Positions 8,676 through 17,509 of a DNA stretch of 51,554 nt are shown here, in pieces. The stretch is from assembly GCA_023137125.1 (NCBI GenBank), contig JAGLPW010000057.1, positions 1 to 51,554 on the forward strand. The letters are read 5' to 3'. A program made the translations under genes and the position numbers. The DNA is from Candidatus Cloacimonadota bacterium (lineage in GTDB: Bacteria > Cloacimonadota > Cloacimonadia > Cloacimonadales > TCS61). Within the stretch, counting starts at the first letter, position 1; each line of letters begins with the position of its first letter. Below the pieces are notes generated by a model. The model ran no database searches, was not told the origin of the DNA, and saw only the letters and a program-made list of their open reading frames with translations.

Positions 8676-10082
8676 ATGTTCGAAAATAATGGACAAAAAG
8701 CTAAAATCCTGATAGTTGATGATGAAAAAGATACAAGAGATATTTTTAGAAGACACCTGGAAGATGAATACATTATCGATACAGCAGATTCAGCAATTGT
8801 AGCAATTGAAAGATTGAAAAATAATTCTTATCAGGTTGCACTTAGTGATCTTGTAATGCCTGGAGAAGATGGTTTAAGTTTACTTAAGAATATTAAGAAG
8901 AAGTGGCCGGAAATTGCCGTAATGGTAATCAGCGGTAAAGCATCTATTGAGATGGCAGTAGAAGCGATGAAGCTTGGCGCAGATGAGTTTATAGAAAAGC
9001 CTGTAGAAGATCTTGACCTGCTTAAATTGAAAATTGAGAAATTATTAAGAGCAAAATGGCAGACAGATGAGATAAAAAGATTAAGAACGATCTTAGATAA
9101 AGAGTTTGATAGAACCCATATTGTTGGAAATAGCCTAGCTATTCAGAAGATCATGGAAAAAGTAAAAAAAATAGCTCCACTTGATACAACTATTCTAATT
9201 TCAGGAGAAACAGGTGTAGGCAAGGAACTCATTGCCGATCTGATTTATCGAAATAGCAGCAGAAACAAAAGAAAATTTGTTGCTATCAATTGTGGAAGTT
9301 TACCGGAGAGTCTTTTAGAAAGTACTCTTTTTGGTCATAAGAAAGGATCTTTCACAAGTGCTATCAAAGATAAGATCGGATATTTTCAGGAAGCTGACGG
9401 AGGAACACTTTTTCTGGATGAGATCACTGAAACAACACCAGCCTTTCAAGTTAAACTGCTTCGCGTTTTGGAAAAGGGTATTATCCGACAAGTTGGTGGT
9501 GAGAATGATATTACAGTTGACGTGAGGATTATCGCTGCAACTAATAAATCCCTTTCAGTAGAAGTTGAGAATGGAAATTTCCGAGATGATCTCTTCTACA
9601 GATTAAATGTGATAAATTTGCATATTCCACCTTTACGGGAGCGGGTTGAAGACATCAAACTTCTTGTAAGTAAATTCATTTCCGAATTTTCCAATAAATA
9701 CAAAAAGCAAGAGCTTAAAATATCAAATGCAGCTCTTTCAATTCTATTGAACCAGCAATGGAAAGGGAATATACGCGAACTAAAAAACACTATTGAACAT
9801 TCTGTTGCCCTTGCTTCATATGATACTATTATTCCCGAAGATCTACCGGATCACATTTATAATAAAGAATCAAAGAAGCCTGATTCCTCAACGTCTCATT
9901 TTCTTGGGTTACCTTATCCAGAAGCTAAAAGTGGATTTGAAAAAGCTTACATCGAAAATCTTATGAATCAATGCAAAGGTGATGTTACAAAAGTATCTAA
10001 GATATCTGGTATTAAACGTCAGAATTTATACGAAAAATTTAAACGTTATAATCTCAATCCTGATGATTTTAGGAAAAATTAA
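8676..10082 (+). CDS. NtrC-family sigma-54 activator (REC-AAA+-Fis HTH)
   Basis: This protein is about 468 residues long. The receiver (8-125) has D15-D16, phospho-acceptor D58 (ALSDLVMP) and K in EKPVED. The AAA+ domain has Walker A GETGVGKE near 177 and Walker B TLFLDEI. A Fis-type helix-turn-helix ends the protein (GDVTKVSKISGIKRQNLYEKFK). The sigma-54-contacting loop reads GSFTSA (224-229) instead of GAFTGA. ATG 8676 is chosen over an upstream in-frame ATG at 8583, which would overlap the kinase by 89 bases. It ends in a 4-base convergent overlap with the minus-strand GT87 gene. It is a candidate activator of the sigma-54 pilin promoter at 16926, by inference only. Confidence 0.93.
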   Translation: MFENNGQKAKILIVDDEKDTRDIFRRHLEDEYIIDTADSAIVAIERLKNNSYQVALSDLVMPGEDGLSLLKNIKKKWPEIAVMVISGKASIEMAVEAMKLGADEFIEKPVEDLDLLKLKIEKLLRAKWQTDEIKRLRTILDKEFDRTHIVGNSLAIQKIMEKVKKIAPLDTTILISGETGVGKELIADLIYRNSSRNKRKFVAINCGSLPESLLESTLFGHKKGSFTSAIKDKIGYFQEADGGTLFLDEITETTPAFQVKLLRVLEKGIIRQVGGENDITVDVRIIAATNKSLSVEVENGNFRDDLFYRLNVINLHIPPLRERVEDIKLLVSKFISEFSNKYKKQELKISNAALSILLNQQWKGNIRELKNTIEHSVALASYDTIIPEDLPDHIYNKESKKPDSSTSHFLGLPYPEAKSGFEKAYIENLMNQCKGDVTKVSKISGIKRQNLYEKFKRYNLNPDDFRKN

Positions 10083-11347
10083 TATTTGGAATTAGTTATT
10101 CTAAATGTTGTGATCACTAAATATAAAAGTATTAAAAAATCACTTAAAATAACTCCTTTGGGAAATATAAAAAACATAGTGTTCAGAGCTAACCCAACTA
10201 TCACAAAGATCAATTCAGGTTTTAATATCTTCTTGATGTCGTTTGTTTTAATTACAATAAGCGATAATGGAAACAGCCAGTAGATATTCATATATGAAAG
10301 ACGAGCTGCAGGAAGAAAGAAGCTGCTAATAATTATAAATATTATTCCAATATAAAAAAGAAGCTCATTGCTTTTTGTTTTAACTATTCTCCTCCATAAA
10401 AAAATTATCAAAATTAAAATACAAACAATAAAAGATAACTCAAGAATAATCGCTTTAACTTTTATATGAAAAAAGATACGAATCATATCTTGAATGGAAG
10501 AATCTTCTATTTGCAGATTTGCAGAGAATATTGCGTTCTTTATTCCATCTACAACACTCTTATTAAAAAAGCGGTAAGTTGGTCGAATGATGAGTAAATG
10601 AAATTTTTCATGAAACTCCATAGAATTGAAATAACTTTTCCAAATTGATAATGGAGCAATAACCAAAGAAGATACAAAACTTATTAAAATTCCGGCAAGA
10701 CCACTGAAAATGAATTTCCATTTTTTGTTAATAAGAAATGGGATACCCATTAATATTACAGGTGGTCGGAAGGAAGCAGTTAATCCTAAAATGAATCCAC
10801 TGAGAATGTAATTATCTTTTTTCTTTACAAGCCAATAAGATAAGATGATCAGAAAAACAAAAAGGATATAGATCTGCCCTTTATCTATATGCAACCTCCA
10901 GAAAAAACTGGATGCAATAATTAACAATCCCATTATCCAGATAATCTTCTTCTTAATAATAGAATAAGTTGTATTTGAAAGCAGAATAATACTCAAAAGA
11001 AGTAGTAACCATTGTATAAATGCCCACAAAATTTGTTGAGTTTTATATGGTATTGAAGCAAAAGGTAAATGCAACAAAAGCACAGTAGGAGGAACAGTTA
11101 ATCTACTCATGGGGAAATTAGAATAAAAATCCCGAGCATCAACTATCTCTTCAGGTGTATTTTGATCCCATTTAAAGAAATAGGGGTCTTCCCCATCTGA
11201 TAAAACTCTTACTCCAACAACACGGTTACGAAGATCTAAAGCACCATATTTTAATGTATTCACCGTATCAAATGAAATGCAGATCGCTGACATTAAAACG
11301 GAATAGATCAGAAGAAAATTCAGAAGAATTTTCCAATATTTGTTCAT
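10079..11347 (-). CDS. GT87-family (DUF2029) membrane glycosyltransferase, copy 2
   Basis: This 422-residue polytopic membrane protein has about nine to ten hydrophobic segments. An N-terminal loop carries ALDLRNRVVGVR, then DPYFFKW and SRLTVPPTVLLLHLPF, resembling GT-C type, polyprenol-phosphate-sugar-dependent mannosyltransferase-like enzymes. It is clearly paralogous to the upstream gene along its whole length. ATG 11347 overlaps the upstream stop as ATGA, so translation is coupled. It is the last gene of the minus-strand glycan operon, and its stop overlaps the convergent NtrC-type gene with no terminator visible. Acceptor and sugar are unknown. Confidence 0.8.
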   Translation of the reverse strand: MNKYWKILLNFLLIYSVLMSAICISFDTVNTLKYGALDLRNRVVGVRVLSDGEDPYFFKWDQNTPEEIVDARDFYSNFPMSRLTVPPTVLLLHLPFASIPYKTQQILWAFIQWLLLLLSIILLSNTTYSIIKKKIIWIMGLLIIASSFFWRLHIDKGQIYILFVFLIILSYWLVKKKDNYILSGFILGLTASFRPPVILMGIPFLINKKWKFIFSGLAGILISFVSSLVIAPLSIWKSYFNSMEFHEKFHLLIIRPTYRFFNKSVVDGIKNAIFSANLQIEDSSIQDMIRIFFHIKVKAIILELSFIVCILILIIFLWRRIVKTKSNELLFYIGIIFIIISSFFLPAARLSYMNIYWLFPLSLIVIKTNDIKKILKPELIFVIVGLALNTMFFIFPKGVILSDFLILLYLVITTFRITNSKY

Positions 11348-12483
11348 TTCTTCAGTAGTGATAATACCTCCTCAGAATTAATTATAATCAGCGAAAAGAT
11401 TGGTAATAATATAACATTACTATATGAAAACCTTGCAGCTGGAAGGAAAAGTTCTGACACTAAGATAATTAATATACTACTTAAAAATATAAAATTATAA
11501 TTTTCGTATTGTTTTTTAATTCTCAAAAATAATATTATTAATAACATAATACTTATTATCAAGCTAATCAATAATATATTGGTTGATATCTGAATCCCTA
11601 AGTATTTTTTAACAATTCCTTGAATTGAAGAGTCCGTAATTGGCAATCTTGCCCAAATCCACAAATCTCTCATATCTTCAATATCAATATGCGGATATCT
11701 CATTGTATTGATTTCAATAATTCCCAAGTGAATTTTACTATGGATTGACATCGCCTTAAAATAACCTCTCCATATTTCATAGTCTACGAAAAGGAAAGAG
11801 GTCAAAATCCCTAAAACTACTCCAATAATTTGTCCAATTACGAATTTCCACCGTTTGCATATAAGAAACGGTAGTCCAATTAAAACCATTGGGAAACGTA
11901 AGACAGAACTATAACCAATTATAACTCCGCTTAGTAATCTATTAAATTTAATGTTTAAACCATAAATATAGTAACTCAAAGCAAACAGGAATACATATAA
12001 TATATATATCTGCCCACGTTCAACATGTAATCTGAAGATAAAACTATCTGCTATAAAGAATAAACTAATTATCCAGATTAATTTTATTTTGATTTTATTT
12101 TTAACAGAACGAGTAAAAAAGAAGATACTAAATAAAATCAAAAACCACTGAATGATTGTCCAAAGATATCTTTGTATTTTGTATGGTAAATCGCTAAAAA
12201 GAGAATGAATTAATAGAATTGTAGGTGGTACTGTTACTCTACTTACAGGTAAGTTCGGATAATCTTTTGAATCAAGAAATAATTCTGAATAATTTTCATT
12301 CCATTTAAAAAAATAAGGATCATAATTAGCTTTTATTAATCTTGCACCAACTACTCGGTTACGAAGATCAATTCCACCATAATTAGCACTATTCTCCATA
12401 TCTTGTAGAAAACCAACAACAGCAAAATAAATAGAAGATATTAATAAAACATTTAGCAATAAATTTATTTCACTTTTCTTCAT
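11344..12483 (-). CDS. GT87-family (DUF2029) membrane glycosyltransferase, copy 1
   Basis: This protein of about 379 residues has multiple membrane segments and the same conserved loop as its neighbour (GGIDLRNRVVGARL, DPYFFKW, SRVTVPPTILLIHSLF). An in-frame ATG at 12498 exists. ATG 12483 is preferred because AGAGGAG lies a proper distance upstream, and that ribosome-binding segment matches the one in front of the sulfatase gene at 14691. The decayed oxidoreductase remnant ends right at this start, suggesting the gene was once coupled to a full oxidoreductase. The function is probably transfer of a sugar from a lipid-linked donor on the outer face of the inner membrane. Confidence 0.8.
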   Translation of the reverse strand: MKKSEINLLLNVLLISSIYFAVVGFLQDMENSANYGGIDLRNRVVGARLIKANYDPYFFKWNENYSELFLDSKDYPNLPVSRVTVPPTILLIHSLFSDLPYKIQRYLWTIIQWFLILFSIFFFTRSVKNKIKIKLIWIISLFFIADSFIFRLHVERGQIYILYVFLFALSYYIYGLNIKFNRLLSGVIIGYSSVLRFPMVLIGLPFLICKRWKFVIGQIIGVVLGILTSFLFVDYEIWRGYFKAMSIHSKIHLGIIEINTMRYPHIDIEDMRDLWIWARLPITDSSIQGIVKKYLGIQISTNILLISLIISIMLLIILFLRIKKQYENYNFIFLSSILIILVSELFLPAARFSYSNVILLPIFSLIIINSEEVLSLLKK

Positions 12484-12490
12484 TACACTC

Positions 12491-12702
12491 CTCTTCATTA
12501 TTCACATTATTAATAATCTTTCTGGTTTTTTTATTATGAATTACATTTTACACTAATTCCATAATTGTAAACATTGAATGTTCCTGTTATTATATCTACG
12601 CATTCCATTTCTTCTATAAGAAAGAGATTCTCAATTATATCTACATAATCTCTGAGATTGTTTAGTTTATAATAACTTCCAAAGTATTTTGTAATTTTCA
12701 TA
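12491..12702 (-). pseudogene. Decayed 3' remnant of an FAD oxidoreductase duplicate
   Basis: Read on the minus strand, this segment aligns with the 3' end of the intact oxidoreductase (about 14699-14910). YFGSYYKLNNLRDY...ENLFLI here matches [14 protein letters not shown]...ENLFLI there. A one-base deletion where the intact gene has ATCGG (here ATAG, near 12616) shifts the frame. Shifted matches to RNGM-RYNN follow, and stops accumulate. Only about the last 70 codons remain. The similarity continues through the downstream ribosome-binding site (GAAGAGGA...ATGAAG), which here serves the GT87 gene and in the intact copy serves the sulfatase. A small ORF through it should not be treated as a gene. 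Confidence 0.88.
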
Positions 12703-12708
12703 CTCCCA

Positions 12709-14691
12709 CTAATAAATATTTGGTGGATTATATTTAATGAAAAAATTTGGATTTTTGTAATATTCAATCTGAGAATCATGTATAATTTTTACTTGTTGCT
12801 TCATTTTATAAACAATATCCGGGTGTTTATGAATTTGATTCTGTTTTTCCATTGGATCGTTCTCAAGATTATAAAGTTCAACTTTTTTCACAGGATGGTA
12901 AGTAATTAGCATTTTCCATGGCCATAAAACTAAAGCATCCTGCCAAACAAATGAATTATTATGCATGAAAATTTGTCTGTGGGTGTCTGAATCATAAGCA
13001 GAATAACCTTGGAAAGAACCTGGTATAGGAATTCCCATAATATCGAGGAGTGTCGGGAAAATATCAATATGGCTAATTGGTTTCTCTACAATTTGAACAT
13101 CTACACCTTTGGGAGGTTTGATCATTGTGAATGTTCGGGCAATTTCATCGTACATCGATCCGGAATGATTTGCAAATCCATGTTCATAAAATGCTTCACC
13201 ACTATCCCCAATTAATACGAAATAACAGTTATCCCATAAATCTTCTTTTTTTAGATAACCAACAAAATCTTTTATTATGCTGTCCAAATTATGAAAAGCA
13301 TTTAGATACCTGTTCCTCACATGAATTGCTTTAGATTCCGGCCAATCATAATAAACCATTGGAAAATCAATAACACTTGGTTCAAATGGTTGTACACTGT
13401 TTGTTGAAACTATATAATCAAAATGTGTATTCTGTAGATTCATCCCTAAGAAAAACGGAATTTCATGATCTAAGCCGGATATCCAATTCTCAGCGATTTT
13501 AATTGTCTTAGAATCTTCAATTTTTCCAGCAGTAATTAGTTTATTTTTTATCAATAGAGACAACCCTTTCTTATCATCTTCATTATACCACGTCTCTTTA
13601 TCATAATCCTCTGAATGATAAAAATAATCAATTCCTTTTCCTCTTAACCAATTGATCATATCACCCCATTTCTCGTTCTGTGATGAAATATAGCCAGTTT
13701 TATAGCCAAGATTGTTGAAATATTCAAAAATGGATAATCCCCGTGATACAGATTCTTCTGAATATGGCTCACTATAATTCGCTCTTAATGGATAACGTGA
13801 ATACCAAATTGAAAGATCAGAGTAATTAGAATGTGGTGAGGTTATATACGATTTATCGAAAAACAAAGAATTATCTGCCAGTTGCTTCATGAAAGGGATT
13901 GGACAAGGCTGCATGTCTATTAGATCCTTTCTCATTGATTCAATCATAATCACAATTACAGGATTTGCATTTTGTTCATCAATTATAAAATTGTCAGCAT
14001 TATCCTTTAAAGTTAACAACTTAAGCATTGTTTGTTCATCTACGCTTTCATGTATACTGCCAGAAGCTAATAATGATAAAAAAGGATGAAAATTCTTTTT
14101 CTCAATATGAAAATTTAACGTAAGAATTACTATTAAACCACAATAAATAGCGATAAGAATTTTTTTATATTTAAATTTTTCTCTTATGTTTATTATTACA
14201 TTTAATAAAAATGCAATTATCAACGCTGAAAGAACTGATAATGTAATAAGTATCGAAATTGTTTTGGGACTTGTCTGCATAAAATGAAATATTAGCAATT
14301 TGAAATTTAAAAAAGTAAATACAATCGCATTTTGGATTAGAAATATTCCATTACGAAAATAGAATTTCCAGCTAGACATATTAATAATGAATAAAGCTGT
14401 TAGAGTAATAAAGGAACTCAAATTTATAATAATTCTGAATAATACTTTCAATTTTGAACCAAAATAAAGTATAAATGAAAATATTATCAGGATTGTTAAC
14501 CACATATAAGTTGATATAGATATCATTGTTAATAGATGTTTATAATTCCAATAAACGCGTGATATCGAAATGTCATTAGTCGCAATATATGCTATTGCGG
14601 ATTCTAAAAAACCCATTACTAAAGAAATAAGCATGATAAAAAACAAAACAGAAAACTTGTTACTTATTTTACCATTTGTATTATGCTTCAT
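12709..14691 (-). CDS. LtaS-like membrane sulfatase / phosphoglycerol or phosphoethanolamine transferase-like protein
   Basis: This 660-residue protein has about five N-terminal membrane segments (first 185 residues) followed by an alkaline-phosphatase-superfamily sulfatase domain. The metal-ligand pattern is visible: [10 protein letters not shown] at the domain start, a serine-rich nucleophile loop [10 protein letters not shown], and [14 protein letters not shown] near the C-terminus, then [14 protein letters not shown]. In LtaS and EptA-type enzymes this fold moves phospho-groups onto surface polymers or lipids; a true sulfatase is an alternative. ATG 14691 lies inside the 3' end of the oxidoreductase (11-base overlap) with AGAGGAA ahead of it. 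Context implies envelope glycan decoration. Confidence 0.82.
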   Translation of the reverse strand: MKHNTNGKISNKFSVLFFIMLISLVMGFLESAIAYIATNDISISRVYWNYKHLLTMISISTYMWLTILIIFSFILYFGSKLKVLFRIIINLSSFITLTALFIINMSSWKFYFRNGIFLIQNAIVFTFLNFKLLIFHFMQTSPKTISILITLSVLSALIIAFLLNVIINIREKFKYKKILIAIYCGLIVILTLNFHIEKKNFHPFLSLLASGSIHESVDEQTMLKLLTLKDNADNFIIDEQNANPVIVIMIESMRKDLIDMQPCPIPFMKQLADNSLFFDKSYITSPHSNYSDLSIWYSRYPLRANYSEPYSEESVSRGLSIFEYFNNLGYKTGYISSQNEKWGDMINWLRGKGIDYFYHSEDYDKETWYNEDDKKGLSLLIKNKLITAGKIEDSKTIKIAENWISGLDHEIPFFLGMNLQNTHFDYIVSTNSVQPFEPSVIDFPMVYYDWPESKAIHVRNRYLNAFHNLDSIIKDFVGYLKKEDLWDNCYFVLIGDSGEAFYEHGFANHSGSMYDEIARTFTMIKPPKGVDVQIVEKPISHIDIFPTLLDIMGIPIPGSFQGYSAYDSDTHRQIFMHNNSFVWQDALVLWPWKMLITYHPVKKVELYNLENDPMEKQNQIHKHPDIVYKMKQQVKIIHDSQIEYYKNPNFFIKYNPPNIY

Positions 14692-16249
14692 GATATTCCT
14701 CTTCCGTATTCACATTCCAGATGTTATCTTTTGTTTTTACGTTATGAATTACATTCTCCACAGCTTCAATAGCTGTCAACATAGAATGATCCTGGTTATT
14801 ATATCTATGCATCCCGTTTCTTCCGATCAAAAACAGATTCTCAATTTTATCTACATGATCTCGAATATCATTAAATTTATCATAACTTCCAAAATATGCC
14901 GGATATGTTTTAGGCATCCTGATAACTGTACTGTCTAATACATCATTCTTGTTAATGATCTCAATTTTTTCTAGTTCACTAATTGCAAATTCTGTAAATT
15001 CTTCATCAGGCATACCCCACAGCTCGTCACCTTCATTACAAAAATACTCCAATCCGATCCATACAGTATCATCGTCTTCAACCATATACGGGCTCCAGTT
15101 GTTAAAGATTTGAAGCCTTCCTACTTTTACATCACGTTCCTGAATATATATCCAGTTATCGGGTACAATGTTATTTATTGTTTTTTGCTTGGTTTGATTT
15201 TTTATCCTCAATTTCTTCAATAACAATCCAACTGTTATAAAATCACGATAAATAAGTCCATTTGCAATTTCTATAACCTTAGTTGGAACATCATTCATTG
15301 AGTTGATAAGGTCTTTTACGGGCATTGTTGAAAAAAAGTAATCAGCTTTCTCCTCTTTGCTCTTACCTCTTTTACTATCCCTTACTGTAACTGAGGTAAT
15401 CTCATTTTGGCTGGAAGCGAATCCTGTTACTTCACAATTAAGATGGATTCTGCCACCTTTAGCTTTTATCTTCCGTGCAAGTTCTTCCCATAATTGGCCT
15501 GGTCCGAATTTAGGATACATGAATTGCTCTATAAGACTTGTTTCCGTCTTCATCTGATGGATTGAGTCATCCTTTTTAAAGATACTCTTTATTGCATGGA
15601 AGACTGCTTTGGAGATTGAAAGCCCCTTTATTCTCTGTGCTCCCCATTCCGGTTTAATTTCTGAACAAGGTCTTCCCCACACTTTATGGGTATAATCTTT
15701 GAAGAAAGTGTTATACAGCTCTTTCCCAAACCTATTAATAAAGAAATCTTCCAGAGTTTTTTCTTCTTTTATTTTGAAAATCCGTGACCATATATAACTT
15801 AAACCAATTCTAACTATTCTAATAAATCCCAGATTCTTAAAAGTATCAATATTTAATGAAATTGGATAATCAAAGAAATTACGTAGAAAAAATATTCTGG
15901 AAAGCCGACCTCTAACCAGCATTACATTATCATCTTTTTCAGGATCCGGAGCATTTGCTTCGTTTGATAAAAGCGTTTTCCTCCCAAGAGCAATATCATC
16001 TTTTGAGCGTTTACCCTGCACGGGAAGGACATTTTGCCAAAAATCCATCACCCTTTTTGATTTGGAAAAAAAACGATGACCACCAAGATCAATACGATTT
16101 CCTTTATATTTTACTGTTTTTGAGATACCACCAATATCACTGGACATTTCATATATTATTGGAATAATATTTGTTTTTTCTAATAGTTCATAGGTCGCAG
16201 TTAAACCTGCTGGTCCTGCTCCTATAATGATAGCTGTTTTATTATTCAC
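14681..16249 (-). CDS. FAD-dependent oxidoreductase (amine-oxidase/UDP-galactopyranose-mutase-like)
   Basis: This 522-residue protein begins with a Rossmann dinucleotide fold: [18 protein letters not shown], then [14 protein letters not shown] and [15 protein letters not shown]. This is the flavin-binding signature of the protoporphyrinogen-oxidase, amine-oxidase and Glf-like superfamily. The C-terminal FAD motif is seen in [21 protein letters not shown]. Members close to GtrA and glycosyltransferases are common in surface polysaccharide clusters, where a sugar-nucleotide or lipid-sugar rearrangement is plausible but unproven. The start overlaps the GtrA stop by 8 bases and the end overlaps the sulfatase start. 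A decayed copy of its 3' end lies at 12491-12702. Confidence 0.88.
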   Translation of the reverse strand: MNNKTAIIIGAGPAGLTATYELLEKTNIIPIIYEMSSDIGGISKTVKYKGNRIDLGGHRFFSKSKRVMDFWQNVLPVQGKRSKDDIALGRKTLLSNEANAPDPEKDDNVMLVRGRLSRIFFLRNFFDYPISLNIDTFKNLGFIRIVRIGLSYIWSRIFKIKEEKTLEDFFINRFGKELYNTFFKDYTHKVWGRPCSEIKPEWGAQRIKGLSISKAVFHAIKSIFKKDDSIHQMKTETSLIEQFMYPKFGPGQLWEELARKIKAKGGRIHLNCEVTGFASSQNEITSVTVRDSKRGKSKEEKADYFFSTMPVKDLINSMNDVPTKVIEIANGLIYRDFITVGLLLKKLRIKNQTKQKTINNIVPDNWIYIQERDVKVGRLQIFNNWSPYMVEDDDTVWIGLEYFCNEGDELWGMPDEEFTEFAISELEKIEIINKNDVLDSTVIRMPKTYPAYFGSYDKFNDIRDHVDKIENLFLIGRNGMHRYNNQDHSMLTAIEAVENVIHNVKTKDNIWNVNTEEEYHEA

Positions 16250-16667
16250 TTACCTTTCCTTTATATAGTATATATTTTCTTGCTAGAAAATTCCAGAAAT
16301 AAACAATAGCTGTAGATATTAATTTAGAATGAAGGTAATAAAGGTTTATTCGTTCAGTTGAAAACCAGATTATTAATTCATTCAAACCTAAACCAACAAT
16401 TCCAATAATTGCAAAAATTATAAATTCAATAATCTTTTTATTAACTGCTCTGGATTTAAATACCCATAATATACTTAGAATATAATTTATTATTAATCCT
16501 AGTATAAAAGCAATAGCAGCTGAATGAAGATAATGAAATCCTGCGAAGTCAGTTAGAAGATAGAGGCTACTAAAATCTACTGCAAATGCTATTCCACCTA
16601 CAAATGTATAGCGGAACAACTGTATTAAAGTATTATCTGTTTTTTCTATAAATAACTTATTCAACAT
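16242..16667 (-). CDS. GtrA-family membrane protein
   Basis: This 141-residue protein has four membrane helices. It carries the GtrA signature at the first helix ([21 protein letters not shown]) and a positively charged tail after the last helix ([11 protein letters not shown]). GtrA proteins are linked to translocation of lipid-linked sugars such as undecaprenyl-phosphate-glucose across the inner membrane. It is the first gene of the minus-strand operon, about 50 bases downstream of a good promoter at 16716-16744. This fits a role supplying donors to the GT87 enzymes. Confidence 0.92.
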   Translation of the reverse strand: MLNKLFIEKTDNTLIQLFRYTFVGGIAFAVDFSSLYLLTDFAGFHYLHSAAIAFILGLIINYILSILWVFKSRAVNKKIIEFIIFAIIGIVGLGLNELIIWFSTERINLYYLHSKLISTAIVYFWNFLARKYILYKGKVSE

Positions 16668-16715
16668 ATTTAATCCATTTTAAGCAAGTTCGTATATCTT
16701 CTTTTTTTTAATTTG

Positions 16716-16744
16716 TTTATCAATAAGCTACCTTTATTTGTCAA
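16716..16744 (-). promoter_or_regulatory. Sigma-70-type promoter of the glycan operon
   Basis: On the minus strand, TTGACA (16744 down to 16739) is followed after exactly 17 bases by GATAAA (16721 down to 16716), four of six to consensus. It would start transcription about 40 bases before gtrA. The same architecture is seen upstream of the threonine aldolase and DUF5684 genes. Confidence 0.7.
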
Positions 16745-16759
16745 GATTTGTATTATCTG

Positions 16760-16815
16760 ACATGATATAATTACATGATGATTTTATTTGAAATATTTCT
16801 ATGACACTTTAGTGT
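16760..16815. promoter_or_regulatory. Candidate enhancer sites upstream of the sigma-54 promoter
   Basis: Two direct copies of ACATGAT (16760-16766 and 16773-16779) and an inverted repeat ACACT-TT-AGTGT (16804-16815) lie roughly 110-165 bases upstream of the sigma-54 element. This is the usual distance range for NtrC-family activator sites. The half-sites are short, so chance occurrence in AT-rich DNA is possible. The rest of the 16668-16996 gap holds only the two promoters listed. Confidence 0.3.
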
Positions 16816-16925
16816 TTCAATAATTTTTTTTTGCTTTAATTAATTTTTTCCTTGCATGTTTTAAAACAGCTTCATAAAGTCGTTTGCGAATGAGTTACTT
16901 GAGTATTTCATAAAAATTATTGCAT

Positions 16926-16941
16926 TGGCACGCTATTTGCA
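16926..16941 (+). promoter_or_regulatory. Sigma-54 (RpoN) promoter of the pilin operon
   Basis: TGGCACG-N4-TTGCA matches the RpoN -24/-12 consensus with the invariant GG (16927-16928) and GC (16939-16940) at the required spacing. The predicted transcription start is near 16952, giving a leader of about 45 bases with AGGAGG just before ATG 16997. Type IV pilin genes in other bacteria are often RpoN-dependent with the NtrC-family activator PilR. Confidence 0.9.
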
Positions 16942-16996
16942 GTGTAGGGGATTGTGAATTAATGAAGTGAACTTAAAACCAAACTAGGAGGTTATA

Positions 16997-17413
16997 ATGG
17001 GAACACAGCAAATTCTTTTGATCGTATTAAGTGTAATTATCGTGGGTATCGCTGTTGCAGTTGGTATCACAATGTTCAATGCTCAGGCAACGAACTCTAA
17101 CCGTCAGGCAATCATGGGAGACATGAACAACCTGGCATCTTCAGCACTTGCATTCTACAAAACACCAACTACACATGGTGGTGGTGGAAACACATGGGGA
17201 GCGCTAGATAATCTTGGAAATTGGCTTGGTTATGAATGGGATGGTTCTATTTGTACAACTGGCAATGGTACATTTACGATTACAACTAATCTTGACGTCA
17301 TGACAATTGTTGGGCTTGGAACAGAACTTGGCAATGACGGTTCAACCAATGTTAGTGGACAACTTCTTGTTACTGGTGCAACAAGTGGTATCGTAGCATC
17401 TGTGCTTAACTAA
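16997..17413 (+). CDS. Major pilin-like subunit with minimal MG leader
   Basis: This 138-residue protein begins MGTQQ and passes immediately into a hydrophobic helix (about residues 5-27, ILLIVLSVIIVGIAVAVGI). A soluble Gly/Thr/Asn-rich domain follows. The layout is that of a type IV pilin, but the usual basic leader, G/FTLIE cleavage motif and Glu5 are absent. If Gly2 is the processing site, the leader would be only two residues. It has the strongest ribosome-binding site of the cluster (AGGAGG), its own sigma-54 promoter and a downstream hairpin, all consistent with high expression of a major fibre subunit. No function has been verified; a pseudopilin is an alternative. Confidence 0.75.
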   Translation: MGTQQILLIVLSVIIVGIAVAVGITMFNAQATNSNRQAIMGDMNNLASSALAFYKTPTTHGGGGNTWGALDNLGNWLGYEWDGSICTTGNGTFTITTNLDVMTIVGLGTELGNDGSTNVSGQLLVTGATSGIVASVLN

Positions 17414-17441
17414 TATTATTTAAACGATCAAGTAAACTGAT

Positions 17442-17473
17442 GTAATATGGGAAGACTTGTCTTCCCATATTAC
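17442..17473 (+). terminator. Intercistronic hairpin (partial terminator or mRNA stabiliser)
   Basis: A 14-bp perfect stem (17442-17455 with 17460-17473) closes a CTTG loop between the pilin and pilC. The T-rich stretch comes only after some 15 bases, so full termination is doubtful. Partial read-through or 3'-end protection would give excess pilin mRNA over the machinery genes. Confidence 0.7.
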
Positions 17474-17509
17474 TGTATTTTCAAATATTTTTTTATTCAA
17501 GGATAAAAA

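Noticed and set aside
12484-12498. Upstream ATG 12498 as GT87 copy 1 start
   Set aside because: It precedes and includes the Shine-Dalgarno sequence for ATG 12483, so the downstream start is more likely.
12534-12779. 81-residue minus-strand ORF
   Set aside because: It is a frameshifted remnant of the oxidoreductase 3' end and overlaps the sulfatase end. Kept only as a pseudogene.
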